From Ectocarpus siliculosus (taxonomy: Eukaryota > Sar > Phaeophyceae > Ectocarpales > Ectocarpaceae), in contig FN649742.1 in NCBI GenBank assembly GCA_000310025.1, forward strand, positions 1,503,618-1,567,617: a stretch of DNA of 64,000 nucleotides, written 5' to 3'. Numbering within the stretch: position 1 is the stretch's first letter; each line of letters begins with the position of its first letter. The notes beneath the pieces were generated by a model. The model worked only from the letters and a program-made list of their open reading frames with translations. It was not told the DNA's origin and searched no databases. Below, piece by piece: positions 37,170 through 49,700 of the stretch. The position numbers were made by a program, and so were the translations under genes.

Positions 37170-37245
37170 CGACCCCTGGACCTATTTTCAAGCTCGATTA
37201 CTCTGCAGCAACAACCGTGACGGTGCCGAAAATGGCGACCTTGAT
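37170..37245 (+). mobile_element. Decayed fragment of the TA-type MITE (copy C)
   Basis: The segment CCCCTGGACCTATTTTCAAG and the following CTCGATTACTCTGCAGCAAC, then GTGCCGAAAATGGCG, line up with the inner part of the left arm and core of the MITE at 5391-5610. The outer terminal repeat is missing or unrecognisable. Confidence 0.55.
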
Positions 37246-38507
37246 GTATGGCACCGTTTATCGAAACCTTTATGAAAAGCGAAGTATCATTCAGCTTTAG
37301 CACCCTCTTCGTTTAGAGTTGTATTTAAGCTTTGAGTCTAGGGCGTGGGGTATCTTGCGTGACCTACAGCGAGCGGCAGACTTTGCCCAGGCCAGAACAC
37401 CCGCAGCGAACCCGACAAAGGTTTCCCGTACTCGGAGTACGGTATATGGCGGACCAGAAGGTGATGAGGGCAAAGGCTGCCCAGTTGATCGAGGGCGGGA
37501 ATCGTTGTGCACTCGACAAACGAGCTGTAGCTACTGTTGCTGCTGTGCTGCTCGTCACATGTATGTGTGCGCTCTCATGTGTGGGTGTGGTCTCTCTCTC
37601 CTGCTGAGCGATTGTTTGTCTCAGTCTATAGCAGCCTGATGCATCATACCGGCCATGTTCGTGCTCCTTGAACGGTAACCTACTCTCTCTCGGAGAGAGG
37701 AAGGCATGCTGTGGCGCCAGCGGGAAAGGACCACAACAAAGGCAAAGGAGCGAGAAGCGTCGTTGACAACCGCACAGCGCAGGATCGGCGAATTCGCGTA
37801 CAGGGGGCTCGTGGATGCAGACTTTGCCACATACCCTTGTTGCGCCAAGTTTCTGCCCCCCAATCGTCGTTGCTGGTTGCTCGAGCAGCGAGAGAGACAG
37901 CCCAGAGCCACCGACAGCTGACTGGACAGGACCCGAACAGGGAAAGCTATAAAAGTGGGGAGAGGAGGCACAAGCGTGAGGAAACCCCTGGGGTTTACTA
38001 CACGGCAGGAGAGGTATGCTTGGTCGCGTGACCAAGTATAGGGTCAAGAACGATGCTCCATCCGAGGTATTCGAGGCAGCGAGTGAGCAGGAACGAAAGG
38101 TGAGGCGGTGCTCCCAGCAGCTGTACATGCCATCGATGGCGTTCGTGGTCAAAGATATTGCCGGTGACGTTGTGTTGGCCGTTGCTGCAACGAGCTCGGT
38201 GTTTTTGAAGTTGTCGTCCGGGTTTTCTACGGTGGACCTCATACTGTACTGCAGCAGTGCCTTGTCCTGGCTCTGCCCCAACAGCGGTGTACACAACCTG
38301 TATCATGAGCGCTGTACATATCTCACCCACAATCACGTTTAGAGTAGCTGGAGAGCCACGGCCCTATGCAGATCGCGCAAGAGTTGGCCAACACAGATGA
38401 TACCCTCTCCGTTCGCCATTTATTTCAAAATATTGAACTATTGGAACGCTGGGGCCTTATCCGCCGCGCACCCATATTCCCGTAGTCGGCATCACTGCCC
38501 TCATTCC
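37246..38507 (+). other. Unassigned; possible small gene
   Basis: Two plus-strand stretches could be coding: 37446-37607 (MADQKVMRAKAAQLIEGGNR then a hydrophobic, Cys-rich helix) and 38016-38342 (about 108 residues, with a mildly hydrophobic middle and no known motif). Between them, a frame at 37706-37921 reads TAQRRIGEFAYRGLVDADFA. I could not join them by splice sites, and the minus strand is also open over 37364-38296. No family was recognised. Confidence 0.25.
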
Positions 38508-39689
38508 AAATTTTTCAGGGTACACCTCGGTACTAGTTTTTTAGGCGGATCCAGGCGGGGCGGTACGTCAATGTGGCCGTACTTTCTAGGCGGTTGGCGG
38601 TATTTCGTTTTCCGGCGGTACCGCCTTTGGCGGTTCCCGGTACTGCCAATAATGGCGGTACTTTTTTGGCGGTACGTCAATATGGCGGTTTTTTTTAGGC
38701 GGTTCCCGGTACTGCCAAATACGGCGGTATTTTTCTGACGGTACTGAAATATGGCGGTATTTTTCTGGCGGTACTGAAATATGGCGGCACCGCCTTCGAG
38801 GGTTGCGAGTAGACCAGAAATCAAAATATAAAATATGGCGATGCCAAACTACATTTCGGTGCCCTTGGCGCCCCATCAACCGGCGAACCTCTTTCCTCTC
38901 TTTCAGGATGGGTCTCTCTTTGTCTCTTGTATGTACGCTTGAGAGCCTGCATCTCCCATATGATTTCGTGATTTCACGATGCGATGCATACCCATGGTCA
39001 AATCGAGCTGTTCATGGACAAACGAAAGGCAACCAAAAGAAGAAAGAAAATGCAAAAAGAGAAGAGCGCGCCAAAACGCGATCCGTCGAATGCCACGGGT
39101 GTGTTCGAACAGCTGACGATCGGCGACAGATGAAAGAGGTTCCGCCGAAAAGGAACAAGGTAGAACCAAAATATATATATATATATATGTATGACGAAAG
39201 AGAAAAAGAAAAAAGAATTAATGTGAACAAAGACACACGCCAGTTGGACTCGAACCACTGTTCTGCGCGAGACATGGCATTGGAGTTAGTGCCCTATGCT
39301 ACTTTAGAGGGCAAAACTGAAGTATGGCGGTACCATTTTGGCGGTACTGCAGTACGGCGGTATTTTTTCGGCGGTACTGCAATATGGCGGTTCTCTTTTG
39401 GCGGTTCCCGGTACTTCGTTTTTTGGCGGTACCATTTTGGCGGTACTGCAGTACGGCGGTACTTTTTCGGCGGTACTGCAATATGGCGGTTCTTTTTAGG
39501 CGGTTCCCGGTACTTCGTTTTTTGGCGGTACTTTTTAGGCGGTCGGCGGTTTTTCGTTTTTCGGCGGTACCGCCTTCGGCGGTTCCCGGTACCACCGAAT
39601 GTGGCGGTAATTCCCGCCAGTACCGGGACCGCCCACCACGGCGGGAAAAAAACGGCGGGAATTTTCCCGAGGTGTACCCTGAAATTTTT
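38508..39689. mobile_element. Non-autonomous hAT-type element with GGCGGTA arrays
   Basis: The element proper is 38516-39681 (1166 bp). Its ends are perfect 15-base inverted repeats, CAGGGTACACCTCGG at 38516-38530 and its reverse complement at 39667-39681. It is flanked by an 8-base direct duplication AAATTTTT (38508-38515 and 39682-39689). An 8-bp target duplication plus CAGGG-type ends are signatures of the hAT superfamily. Both subterminal regions (about 38560-38790 and 39325-39600) are dense arrays of GGCGGTA-containing units in the same orientation. A tRNA-like segment with a box B (GTGGTTCGAGTCC on minus, near 39250) lies in the middle. No transposase is encoded. Confidence 0.88.
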
Positions 39690-41687
39690 CAGTTTTGTTC
39701 CCCAAAGGCCGGCCTCTTTAGCCTGAAGTAGATACATACCCCTATCATACGATCCTGCCAAAACTGAAACTTTAAGCCTTAAAATGGGCTCTCAGGTGAA
39801 GTGCAAGAAAGTCTGAGAAAGATGGTCAGAAACAAGCAGTAACTCACGTCGGCACTCGGTGCTCGCTCACAGAGACCAGTTCGCGAGCAAACCTTCGAGA
39901 ATGCATTTTGCTGTAAGGCTTCCTGAACAAGTTTAGGGAGCTTTGTATGTACTGTAAGAGTGAAGTGTGCGCAGAGTGTGCCTCGGCTATGACCATTTCC
40001 AACTTGAAGTGCCTTGGATTCCCAACGAGCTTGGTCGAATAAGATACGATTTGGAGGTCCTAGTCAAACCACACGTGATGGACACACATTGCTCCCCAAA
40101 CTTGGGTCCGAGAAGTCAACAGCAGTGAAGCATTCCGCCGCCTCGAAGGTTGTAGTGTGAGGCGAGAGCACCGCGTGCCAACGTGAGGCGAGCGGGATTC
40201 CAATCGCCTTTCGCAGACCTTGCTGCTCCGTGGTTGGGCTACGGAACGTCCCACGCCACCCCCAGATTAAAAGTCGGAGAAATTCATCATAGCCTAAAAG
40301 CATGTCTTCCCAGCCAGGAATTGCGCTCCGGCGCCCCCCAATGCCTCTGTGCATCCGCAATCTTTGACGTCTTGTCTGTCTTGAGGGCACCGTGGAGATT
40401 GAAGAACGATGTGGGGGCAAACGTTTGGGGTGGAACACTAAACTGTATTTGCCCGCTTCAGCCATCACAGCGTATTAACCCCTTTGGGTCTAGGCTGGAC
40501 TGTCAGATTTTTTTTTTTGCGCCAAAAAACAAATTAGAGCGAGAGCGAGCGGGAGAGAGAGAAGTGCAGAGAAAGACACCAGTGTACTTCTGCACACGCA
40601 ACAGCTATCTCCAACTGTAGGCCATGAGAGAAGCCGGCGACAGGGTGGTGGCCACGGACAGGGTCGTAGAAGGGTTGATGGGTGGTCGCGCTGCGGTCAG
40701 TAGGGCAGGTTAGCTGTGTAGACTTTGAAATGATCAGTCGTCTAGCTGCCTCAACTAGTCTATTTTCGGTATATTGTAAATGATCAGTCCAGAGAGGGCA
40801 AAATGATCAGTGAAGACCCATAGCTGGTGTTTGTACTTCTGTACTTCTCTGTTCTCTGCCCCCCCCCCCGAAATGTGCCCTGCCAGCTCTCTAGAGCTCC
40901 TGTGTTTTTCAAACAACATGCACATCCACCAGCACACACCTGTACCTCGTGGTTTCCTAGGTTCGAGCGAGGGTGGTATGTGTGGTGTTACGAGTGTGGA
41001 TGTGTTGCTGATATGTTTTACTCGTCTACAGCAGTAGTAGTAGTGTTGTTGTAGCGTTCGTTGTAGCTGCTGACACAATGACTGCTGGGTCTTGGGAACG
41101 ATTTTCAAATTGTTGGGAACCACGATATCCTCGATATCTGGGCTTCGGCAGGGATTGCAATACCCCTCCCTTTTGCTGCCCTCTGCTCTTTTGCAGCAGC
41201 AGTGGCTTCCTACGTTCGGGCGAGTGTATGTGTGGTGCTGCGAAAGAACACATATGTATGTATGTATCTATGCACACACGCGTTCATTGACATATGCATA
41301 CGTTGAGAGATTCATGATTTGTCATTGATTGGCCCCATTCCCATTCCCGAGACCTTGATATTACCCGCCGCTGTCACTGAAGTCTCTTCATTGGTCAGCC
41401 GGTTGGCGCGGGTCCTAATAATCTAGACACACCTACCTATGGACTTGCCAATACACGGCGCGAAGGGCTGCAGGGCGGCAACTCCACGACTTGCCACTAC
41501 ACCAGCATTTGCAAATGATCAATCAATGATCAGTGAGAACGCCTGAAGACTCAAAAGGGTTAACGGTTCAGAATGGTTTGGGCAACTCTGGTGTCAACCA
41601 GTACACGGGCCACGCGAGAACCTCCGCCCACCACGTGCTCACGCTTCCCACCCCATTGTCGTGGCCTCCTCGCCCTTCAAATCGCAG
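39690..41687. other. No recognised gene; may contain the first RPAC1 exon
   Basis: The 5' end of RPAC1 must lie here, but no short exon with a start codon could be identified with confidence. A diverged direct repeat of about 45 bases occurs at 40951-40995 and 41202-41246 (TTCCTAGGTTCGAGCGAG versus TTCCTACGTTCGGGCGAG). A plus-strand frame at 40183-40620 has no recognisable family. Confidence 0.35.
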
Positions 41688-44600
41688 GACCGACTCCTCC
41701 TCAGCTACGCCGAGCGCGTCGAGAAGACCCTGGACGTCAAGGCGGTGCAATCAGGCGGTGGACACACGAACGAGCTGGTGTTCGACCTCGTTGGCGTCGA
41801 CGCTTCCATCGCGAACGCTCTCCGAAGGATCTTGTTAGCAGAGGTGTGCAGTGTTTTGTCGGCTTTTCTTTATGTGAATGCGGTGTTACTGCTGCTGCCA
41901 CCCAGAGGCCGAAAGTCGGACGGTCTGGTAGCTAGAGATTGGAGGATGGTTTTGCCCATATGCGACTGTTCGTAACTCAAGGATCACAGGCGGAGCAAAA
42001 CACAGCAAGCAGTTTGGAAATCATCGCTGTAATTTCGGTTCGACTCACGACCTCAAAATTAGATACCCGTCGCCATGGGCCCGAACGAGCGACTTTGTCA
42101 TACAGGAAGCGAAATGTGGAAAGGGCATGCAGGGAGTACAACCACGACGGACGTGTGTGGGGCAGGACTTCAGTTGTACCCCAAGTATCTGGACAATTTT
42201 GTGTGTATCGCTTCACGCCGTACAACCAGCGGACGTGGATGTGGATGTAAGAACACCCCCCCCCCCACCCCCCGGTTGGGTTCTCCCTCAACTTCTCTGC
42301 TCTTGGCTAGGTGGCTACGGTGGCCATCGAACACGTGTACATGTTCATGAACTCGTCGATCATCCACGACGAGATTCTCGCGCACCGGTTAGGGCTGATT
42401 CCGATCATGGCAAACCCGCGCATGTTCGAGTTTGTGGGAGAGGAGGGGGGCGAGCAAGACGAGGCAAGTCAGTTGTTGTTTGCGTGTACTGTACACAGCA
42501 GTGTTTTGTCCGATATGCCGTATCTGTCTGCCCCGAAAACACGTTCCGTAGAGGTGGATTTTTTTATTATTTGCGCAAAGGGGGCTCTCGCCTGTCCGGC
42601 TCTAGCCCGTCGGGGGCCGGTCTGGCATGGTAGGCATGCCTTCATAGGCGATGTAGCAATCTTGTGTTCAGAAAGTTGCGGTGCTTAGATACGTGAGTCA
42701 GTTGTGTGCGTGCGCGTGCACCTCCTTACGGCATGGCTGCCCTCGACAACAACAACTCATAAGGTAACAAGTGGGCCAAAACTCATGGAAGGTCTGTCGC
42801 GCACACCAGTAAGCCACCATGTCGGGCTATCCACAACCCCTCAAACTTTGCTTTTGTCTTGTATTCTTTACGCGGACGCGGGACTCGCGCGCTTCGCGGG
42901 TCGTCATGCAAGCAACCCATCCCTCTTGCCCCCCTCGCCAAGGACCCACGGACGTTCTTGTGCTACCTCTATCAAAGCTCGTCCTTTGGTTGACTTTTGT
43001 GTCTGTTGTCGGCGCGCCCTCGTTCTTGCCCCCTCCACACCGCGCAACAGCCGACGGAGTTCAACACGTGCGTGTTCAAGCTGGAGGTGAAGAACCCGGC
43101 AGACCCGGCGGACATGCCCGACCCTATGCCGACGGGTACGAGCTATGCGGCGGGGCCGCGACGGACCATGAACGTCTTCAGGTGTGCAAACCCCGCCGTC
43201 GGCATCCAGTCAGTCGTGAACGTCAATGCGCCGATTTTGGTTTCTGGAAAATCGATGATCTGCGGCTTTGGCGTTGGAGTTCACGGTGGTCGGTTCCATG
43301 CTGTCGGCACCGCACCTATGTTGGGTTCGAGACGCAGCGATAACGCTTCAAATCCTCTGAGTTGCTCTCTTGTTCCGTGTAGATCACGGGGGACGAGTGG
43401 GAACACTCAAGGGAGTACTAATGTCGAAAGGGTGCCTCTGCTGCTGGGAATCAAACACATGGGCTCAGATTGGGTTGTGCGTTTGTGTGTGTGTGTGTGT
43501 TTTTTTTTTTTCTTAATATGACACAACGAAACCATCTCTATCATAGAAAAGAGTCTGAGACAGATTAGCAATGGATTCATAGCGTCAGAAAGTACCTGTA
43601 TGTCATTTCCCAGACAGCATATCGGGACATCTCCCCTGCGGGTAACAGGCTCAACAAGACAGTTTGGTAGCTGTCTTGTGTGTCTCATATATGTTATGTT
43701 GGGAAGGTGCAGATGATATGTGTTAGGTACTGGTCGGGCGTTTTGTGTTTGGCACCCTTTTAAACGTATTTTCAATGTGGTACGTGTATGTACCGGGTAT
43801 TTGGGTTGTATATGTGTGGATACATTTCGGAGTATGTGCGGACACACGGGCGTGGTCTCACCATTTTCTTACCTTTTTGTGTAATTTCGTGCTGTTATAT
43901 CTGCAAATGGCACGGGAGGACATTTTTTTTAGCTCTTGGATGCAAGCGCGCGATCCGGGATGAGTTCGTTGCGCAAAGGATGTCAGCTTCTACGTGCTGC
44001 ACGCAGAAGCACAGCTCTTTCGGTTATTTTTGGATCGAGTCTTAAATCTCCTACAAGACTACCTCACGAGCGGTAGCCCACACTCGCAAAGGAGATGAGG
44101 GTAGGTTGATACACCTCCAGTTATTGCCTGCTTTGCTACCCGCCGTAGCACGTGTCGGTACCGAGAACTGATCGCCTCTCCCGTCACTTGCCCCCATGCT
44201 GATGCTGGATCCCGCCGGTCAATCGCTTTCGTCGGCGCGTCTCTTACTTAGCGGTGCCATGGAGTGGTGCCCGCACGGGGATCAGGTGGAGCGCTTCGAG
44301 GGGGAAGGGGGGCTGCGGCCGGTGCACGATGACATCCTCATCGCTAAGCTCCGACCAGGACAGGAAATCGTCGCTGAGGTGTGTTCACGCTAAGCAACAA
44401 GTGAACGTGCCGTATCTACGGTCAAAGATTGTTGTGGGCATAGTAGTAGGTACAGTAGAGTGGAACACGGGTTCCTTGGAACCCCGCTGTAAGATGCGTA
44501 CGCTATGGGTGTTGTACCCCCCCGCGCTTCGAAGCTGGATTCTCAGACTGTGCGGCCTGGAAGAAAAGAAGGGCCGTACGCACGCTCCACAGGTGGCCGC

Positions 44601-46293
44601 CGTACGCCCAGCGCTGTGTGTATCGATGTCCGTGGCGCCAGCTTTGCGCGAAGAACCCCTCCGTGCACATCTGAGTGTCCCATCCTCCGTACCTGTGGCG
44701 CCGCTTGCCATTTCCACGAAGACGGCCGCCCGGTCCGCCGCGTCCGTGTGTGTGTGTGCAATGCCGAGCTTTGCCGGACTCCCCCTTCTTGATGTGCCAC
44801 TCTCCTTCCCCTGCTCTGCAGATGCACTGCAGGAAGGGCATCGGCAAGGACCACGCCAAGTTTTCTCCTGTTGCCACGGCGAGCTACCGATTGCTCCCGG
44901 TGGTCACTCTGAAGGAGGAGGTAGAGGGGCAAGAGGCGGAGGAGCTGGTGGCGAAATGTCCGCTGAACGTCTTCGACATCGAAGACCTGGGCGGTGCTGG
45001 GAAGCGGGCGAAGGTGCGCAAGGGGTTCTGACACAAACGTTGACCGCGCATTGTCCAACGTTTTAAGGTATTTTTCGTCTATCGTAAAGGATAGATAATA
45101 TCCTCGACCGACATTTGAGGGCAGGCTGGGGGGATTCTATTGCCATTCAACATTGGTTGCTTCATGACCCTTTTGGGTGTGTTGCTAATCATTCCATCAC
45201 ACAATGCCCAGTCGGTTCGGATCGTGCGATTTAAAGGAGTCATTGACACTGAGTGCCGTGCAGTGAGCCAGGGCGGTCCCGGCCTTGAACGGCTGCAACG
45301 TTGTGGGCATCTCGGTGGCATGTTCGTGTATCGTACAAGCCCAAACACGCAGCATGATACGATATACGCGTGACGTAACACGCCATACATGTTCCTGTAG
45401 CCCTAACCCTTAAACCTTACCCGCAATACTGGCGCCGCTTCCTGACGAAGAAGTGGCCAGTCCAACCTTATCTGACCAAAGTCACTGCCACTGTTTTGCC
45501 TGCGCTCGGTTGAACATAAAGGTGGCCCGCCCAAGAGATTGCACCATGTGCCGGGAGTGCATCCGGGAGCCTGGGTGGAGCGATAAGGTGTCCCTCTCAC
45601 GCGTCGCAGACCACTTCATCTTCGGGATTGAGTCCGTCGGGATGCTCCCGCCAAAGGTGCATTCCGTGTGTTCGCGTACGCCATGCGCCCTTTTCACTCG
45701 TGCGCACCGGTGTGATAAGGTGGTGAGATTAGGGTAACCACGGAAATTGCCAGCGTTCTCATGTCGGTGGCCAATGGGTTCCCAGTAGCTGACCCTTGTG
45801 CTCCACACTCAGACACACGGCGCCAGCGCCAACACGCAAGAATTGCAAAAACATTTCAAAGAAGAAGAGCGAAAGCACCAAGTAGGGATGCCCGGTGCAC
45901 GACACGCTTCTCATCGCCCCCTGTGTGAACTCTTCTCGCCGCTGCTGAAGTTCCACGCGTGAAGAAATAAGAACCCGAGCCTTGGGGGCAAAATTACTTA
46001 TTTTACTGTTTCGTGAGTTTTGTTCGAGTGGGGCTGTCATGCTTCGTTTTGGCAGGGTGGAACCAACCCCTGTCCCAGTTTTTGTTTTTTCGGAGAATTC
46101 CCACGCACGATGTGCCATGCAATGGGATTAACCGTTTCCTTTCACCACCCCTGCCGTCATTCATTCCCCCTTCGGCGTGATTCAGGAGCTTCTCAAGGAT
46201 AGCATTCAGGTCTTGCGCCAGAAGTGCGATTCCATGATTGCCGAGGTGGAGGCGTTCGAGTCAGGGGTTGATTTCGACGAGGCGATGCCATGA
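41688..46293 (+). CDS. RPAC1: RPAC1 (AC40), subunit of RNA polymerases I and III; 5' exon not located
   Basis: RPAC1 is the RPB3/alpha-like subunit that pairs with AC19 to assemble polymerases I and III in the nucleus. Exons: 41688-41843, 42311-42463, 43051-43181, 44252-44378, 44822-45013, 45522-45656, 46186-46293; 334 codons with stop, all in phase. Family motifs in order: [84 protein letters not shown], a Cys-rich CTMCREC loop, [17 protein letters not shown], and the C-terminal [10 protein letters not shown] helix. Family length is about 340-350 residues, so only a short N-terminus is missing. The first listed exon has no in-frame ATG upstream, so initiation is on an unfound exon before 41688. 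Intron 2 uses a GC donor (GAG|GCAAGT at 42464). Orthology is clear, distinct from RPB3. Confidence 0.93.
43512..43640 (-). repeat. Dispersed repeat, copy in RPAC1 intron 3
   Basis: The reverse complement of 43512-43580 matches 49625-49693 closely (shared CTAATCTGTCTCAGACTCTT and TTCGTTGTGTCATATTAAG). Weaker similarity extends to a GTTACCCGC block on each side. This is an unnamed repeat of at least 70, perhaps 150, bases. The plus-strand T-run and (GT)n at 43485-43512 lie at its edge. Confidence 0.7.
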
Positions 46294-47229
46294 CGCGATT
46301 CAGCTCAACCGGTGTGGCCGCGGATTCATCCGGCCCCCATCGGGAGCGCACAAGTTTCAAGCTTTCGATTGAAATTTTTGGTCGGGACTCGGGGCGGGGT
46401 GGGGCAAGAGCTTGCAGTGCTCGGCAATCCGTTGGGTACAAATAGGAAGGCAGTGCCACGCCAATATTGTTGGGAAATGATTTTACCCACGACTTGACGC
46501 CCGTTTCTTGTAGAAGGTGACACTCCGTACGTATTTGGGGACAGCCAGGGATGCGGTAGGGGGCGGGTACCGTTGGAGGGCGAATTTTGAGATGCGTTCA
46601 TCGCCCCTGAGTGTTTCGGGCATACTCGAGAATGTTCGGCACGTATGATCTGTGACTTTTAGATGTGCACGAACAAATGTCTCGAGTATCTCAGGCACTT
46701 GCGTACCATCAAGCAAAGTAGCAAGAGGCGTGCGCTGTGCGTTAAGACGTTAGCCTCTAAGAAAACGGTCGTCCATGCTTTACGGCACGCCACTCAAGCC
46801 TATACTGGCTACTCTTCTGGGGCCCAGCTTCCAAGTCTTGGTGCTGGTGCTGTGAAGCTCACATATATTTTTCCCTTGTATCAGGGTAAGGACCCAACCC
46901 CCGGAGACGAAATAGACGCAAACAATAACAACAGCAAGCAGCAGTTTCAAGCAGTGGCACGAACTGTGCGAAGATGATCATCATTGCCTTGCTTGTTCGC
47001 AAGATCGCAAGCCGGTCGGCCGCCCCGGTGTGGTCTTGTATTTGGAAACTGTTAACAACCTCGGAAACCTACTTGCGTGTGAAAAATAATGTAGTTCCCA
47101 AGCTCTAGCTTGGGTCTCAGTCGATCAAAAGTCTTTTTTTTCCGTCTGTGGAGTTTTCAGTAGCATAGCGGACCCCTTGCCCGACCGGGTCGAAAAGGCC
47201 GATCTCAGCCCACACTGCGAACCTCCGAG
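46294..47229. other. 3' flank of RPAC1; no recognised gene
   Basis: Begins at the RPAC1 stop codon. A plus-strand frame at 46663-46977 (104 residues, basic, Asn-rich end) is open but has no known motif and no clear splice context. Nothing else was recognised. Confidence 0.3.
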
Positions 47230-47230
47230 A

Positions 47231-47862
47231 ACTACCAGCAGTTCTGGGTAGCTGAGACGATTTCAAGACCTCTCACAGTCGTTTGAGCATCTATCGCTTG
47301 CTGTGGGGCGATAACCAGTTTCTCCGTCGACAAGAAGATCTGCGTTACATCGTCACATCGGAACGACCAGATTGGTTGACTTGTCGTTGAGGGTCCTCTT
47401 TTTATAGATCTTTTTGTATAAGAGTCGTCTTCATTTTTTTCGCCGCCCGCGCCAACCCTTCTTTTTACAGATCTTTTTATATAGAGTCGTCTTCTTTTTT
47501 TCGCCGCCCGCCCCAAGCCTTGCTTGCTTCTCTCGTGTCCCGCGCCAAGCCTTGCTTGCTGGCTACGCTTCTCTCGAGATGCTGACCGACCTCAGCACAC
47601 AGCTGGACATTCTGTGTACATACAGCAGGAGCTGCTTTTGTTCTGTTGTTGCAACTTTCTGCATGGATGGCTCTTTTGTGGTGCGAAAATTAGCATTTAT
47701 TGTTGTTGTTGATGTGCGGACGAGAGGACGAGAGTGGTAGGCAAAAGCAGTACGTACCTGCAAATCTCCGGCAACTACCAGCAATTCTGGGTAGCTGAGA
47801 CGATTTCAAGACCTCTCACAGTCGTTTGAGCAGCTATCGCTCGCTGTGGGGCGATAACCAGT
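47231..47862. repeat. Pair of ~90-base direct repeats
   Basis: 47231-47319 and 47773-47862 share about 90 bases with few differences (starting AACTACCAGCA and ending GGGGCGATAACCAG), about 543 bases apart. The region between also contains a segment (about 47610-47755) that recurs in diverged form at about 49835-49995 (shared GATGCGGACGAGAGGACGAG and GGCAAAAGCAGTACGTACC). Confidence 0.75.
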
Positions 47863-48029
47863 GATTTTGTGATTTTCTTCCTTAGTCTATAGTGACCGTT
47901 GTACACATGCGGTGGCTGCTGTTATGCTCGGAAGATGCTGCAAAGGTCATAAGGTTATCGTCTCTGTCGCTTGGGCTGCACGCCGTGGAGATGCGCATTC
48001 CTCATTTTTTCTCTGTGCCGATATCCATG

Positions 48030-49090
48030 AAGAAAAGCAACGGCAGCACGGTTGAAGATACAGACAACAGACGGTCCGCCATACCCTTTTTTTTTTCTTC
48101 CCTTACATGCATGGATGGGTGGTAAAGCATCGCAAGCGTGTTGCTGCCTTACTTACCTTTAGTGTGCTGCGTAGTCGTAATTTGAGCGATAAGGGGTAGA
48201 TGGCAGGACAACAATCTTATTTGCGTAGTGAGGTTTGACAACTGGTCGTTCGTGGAACGGTGCGCGTCTATCGCGACGGCAAGCGTATTGAGAAAATAGT
48301 TCGTCCGTGGTGCTTCTCGTCATCATTTTCTATTTCGTTGTCACTTCATACTTCATACCACAAGTGATGAAAGAGAGTCTCCACAGTTAGTTCGGAAACG
48401 GCGACTATATTTGGTTTGTTGCGTTTGTTGTTGCTGAGCACACATCGGATGTCGTCGTTCGTTACAGCCTGCGGTGGGCCACAGGGACGAGAGTGAGTGT
48501 CTTCGGTTAGGGTCTCGAGAGTTAATTAATGCCTTCTCTACGCTTTCTTCTGTTGATCTACGTAGTAGTAGCACCTGTCTCTGTGTCGTTGTCGGCAGCA
48601 CAGTCAGTTGAAGAGACAAACAACAACAGACGGTCCGCCTTGTTTTGTTTTGCTGCATGCATGGTTGGTATGCATCGGCACGCGTGTTGCTTCCTTGCCT
48701 TGAGTCTGCTGCGTAGTCGTAATTTGAGCGATAGGTAAGCTAGATGGCAGCACAATCTTAGATACTACGTAGTGAGGTATGATAACCAACAGCTCGTTCG
48801 TGCAGCGGTGCGCATCTATGGCGGACGGCAAGCGTATTGCGATAATAGTTCGTCCGTGGTGCTATGTAGTCGTGCTCTTTTTAGTTCTCACTTCCTACAA
48901 CAAGATAGTAGTCCACAGCTCGCACACGGCGACTGACTATATTTGTTTGTTGTTGTGCTTGTTTGCTGTTGCTGAGCCGACATCGGATATCGCCGTTCGA
49001 TACACAACGTGACATCATGTCTGACAGCCTGCGGCGGGCCAGAGGGACGAGAGTGAGTGTCTTCTCGACAGAGTCAATGCCTTCTCTTCT
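48030..49090. repeat. Diverged tandem duplication, period ~560 bases
   Basis: Unit 1 (about 48030-48545) and unit 2 (about 48590-49090) share blocks in the same order. Examples are ACAGACGGTCCGCC (48068 and 48627), TGCGTAGTCGTAATTTGAGCGATA, AGTTCGTCCGTGGTGCT and GCCTGCGGTGGGCC versus GCCTGCGGCGGGCC, at a constant offset of 559-560. The units have diverged by substitutions and small indels. No conserved reading frame spans both. Confidence 0.75.
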
Positions 49091-49147
49091 CGAGAGAGTC
49101 AATGCCTTCTCTTCTCGAGAGAGTCAATGCCTTGTCTTCTCTCCGCT
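49073..49147. repeat. 25-base minisatellite, three copies
   Basis: Three head-to-tail copies of a 25-base unit (GTCAATGCCTTCTCTTCTCG plus AGAGA) starting at 49073, 49098 and 49123. It directly follows unit 2 of the 560-base duplication. Confidence 0.85.
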
Positions 49148-49559
49148 CTCGTATTTTTGTCTACCTCTCTTTCTCTCTCTCTCGCCTTTCGCCGGTAAGG
49201 TCCCAACAACATCGAACGTCAACCAACCGCAGTCGTTTCGCTTTTTGCTGAGTAAGAGGCTACCCGTGCATCCGGCTGCTGCATGTGAAGCGATGGGCGT
49301 TATGCCAAGCAATGGACTTGGGCCCTACCTAATATTTGCTCCATATGTAGTGCTATGTGAGAGTTTCCAGCGGTCCGGAGCGAGCGGCGACGGTGCTTTT
49401 CTTCTATGCGCTCTTTTGCCTCCTCCCTGAAGCCTGTCGCGTCTGACTCGTTTGTTCTCGCTTCTTTCTTTCTTTTGTTTTTCATGCTTTTGTTTTTTGG
49501 GGTCCCCCGGTTCCTGTGTGCTCATCGGGCATCTTCTTGGTGTCTACCTTGATTGTTAC

Positions 49560-49700
49560 CCGCTGCAAAAATCGAAAGCTTCAGACAGGCAACGCGACGA
49601 TACTCGTCGAGATGCCATACACAATGAATTCATTGCTAATCTGTCTCAGACTCTTTTCTATGATGGAGATGGATTCGTTGTGTCATATTAAGAAGAATAA
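49560..49700 (+). repeat. Dispersed repeat, second copy
   Basis: Matches the reverse complement of 43512-43640 inside RPAC1, best over 49625-49693. The two copies are in opposite orientation about 6 kb apart. Confidence 0.7.

Noticed and set aside
37364-38296. 310-codon minus-strand gene
   Set aside because: No motif, biased Ser/Cys/Leu composition and plus-strand alternatives; neither strand could be supported.
38803-39726. 307-codon plus-strand open frame
   Set aside because: Lies mostly inside the hAT-type element; its repetitive product (WRYHFGGTAVRRY-type) is simply the GGCGGTA array translated.
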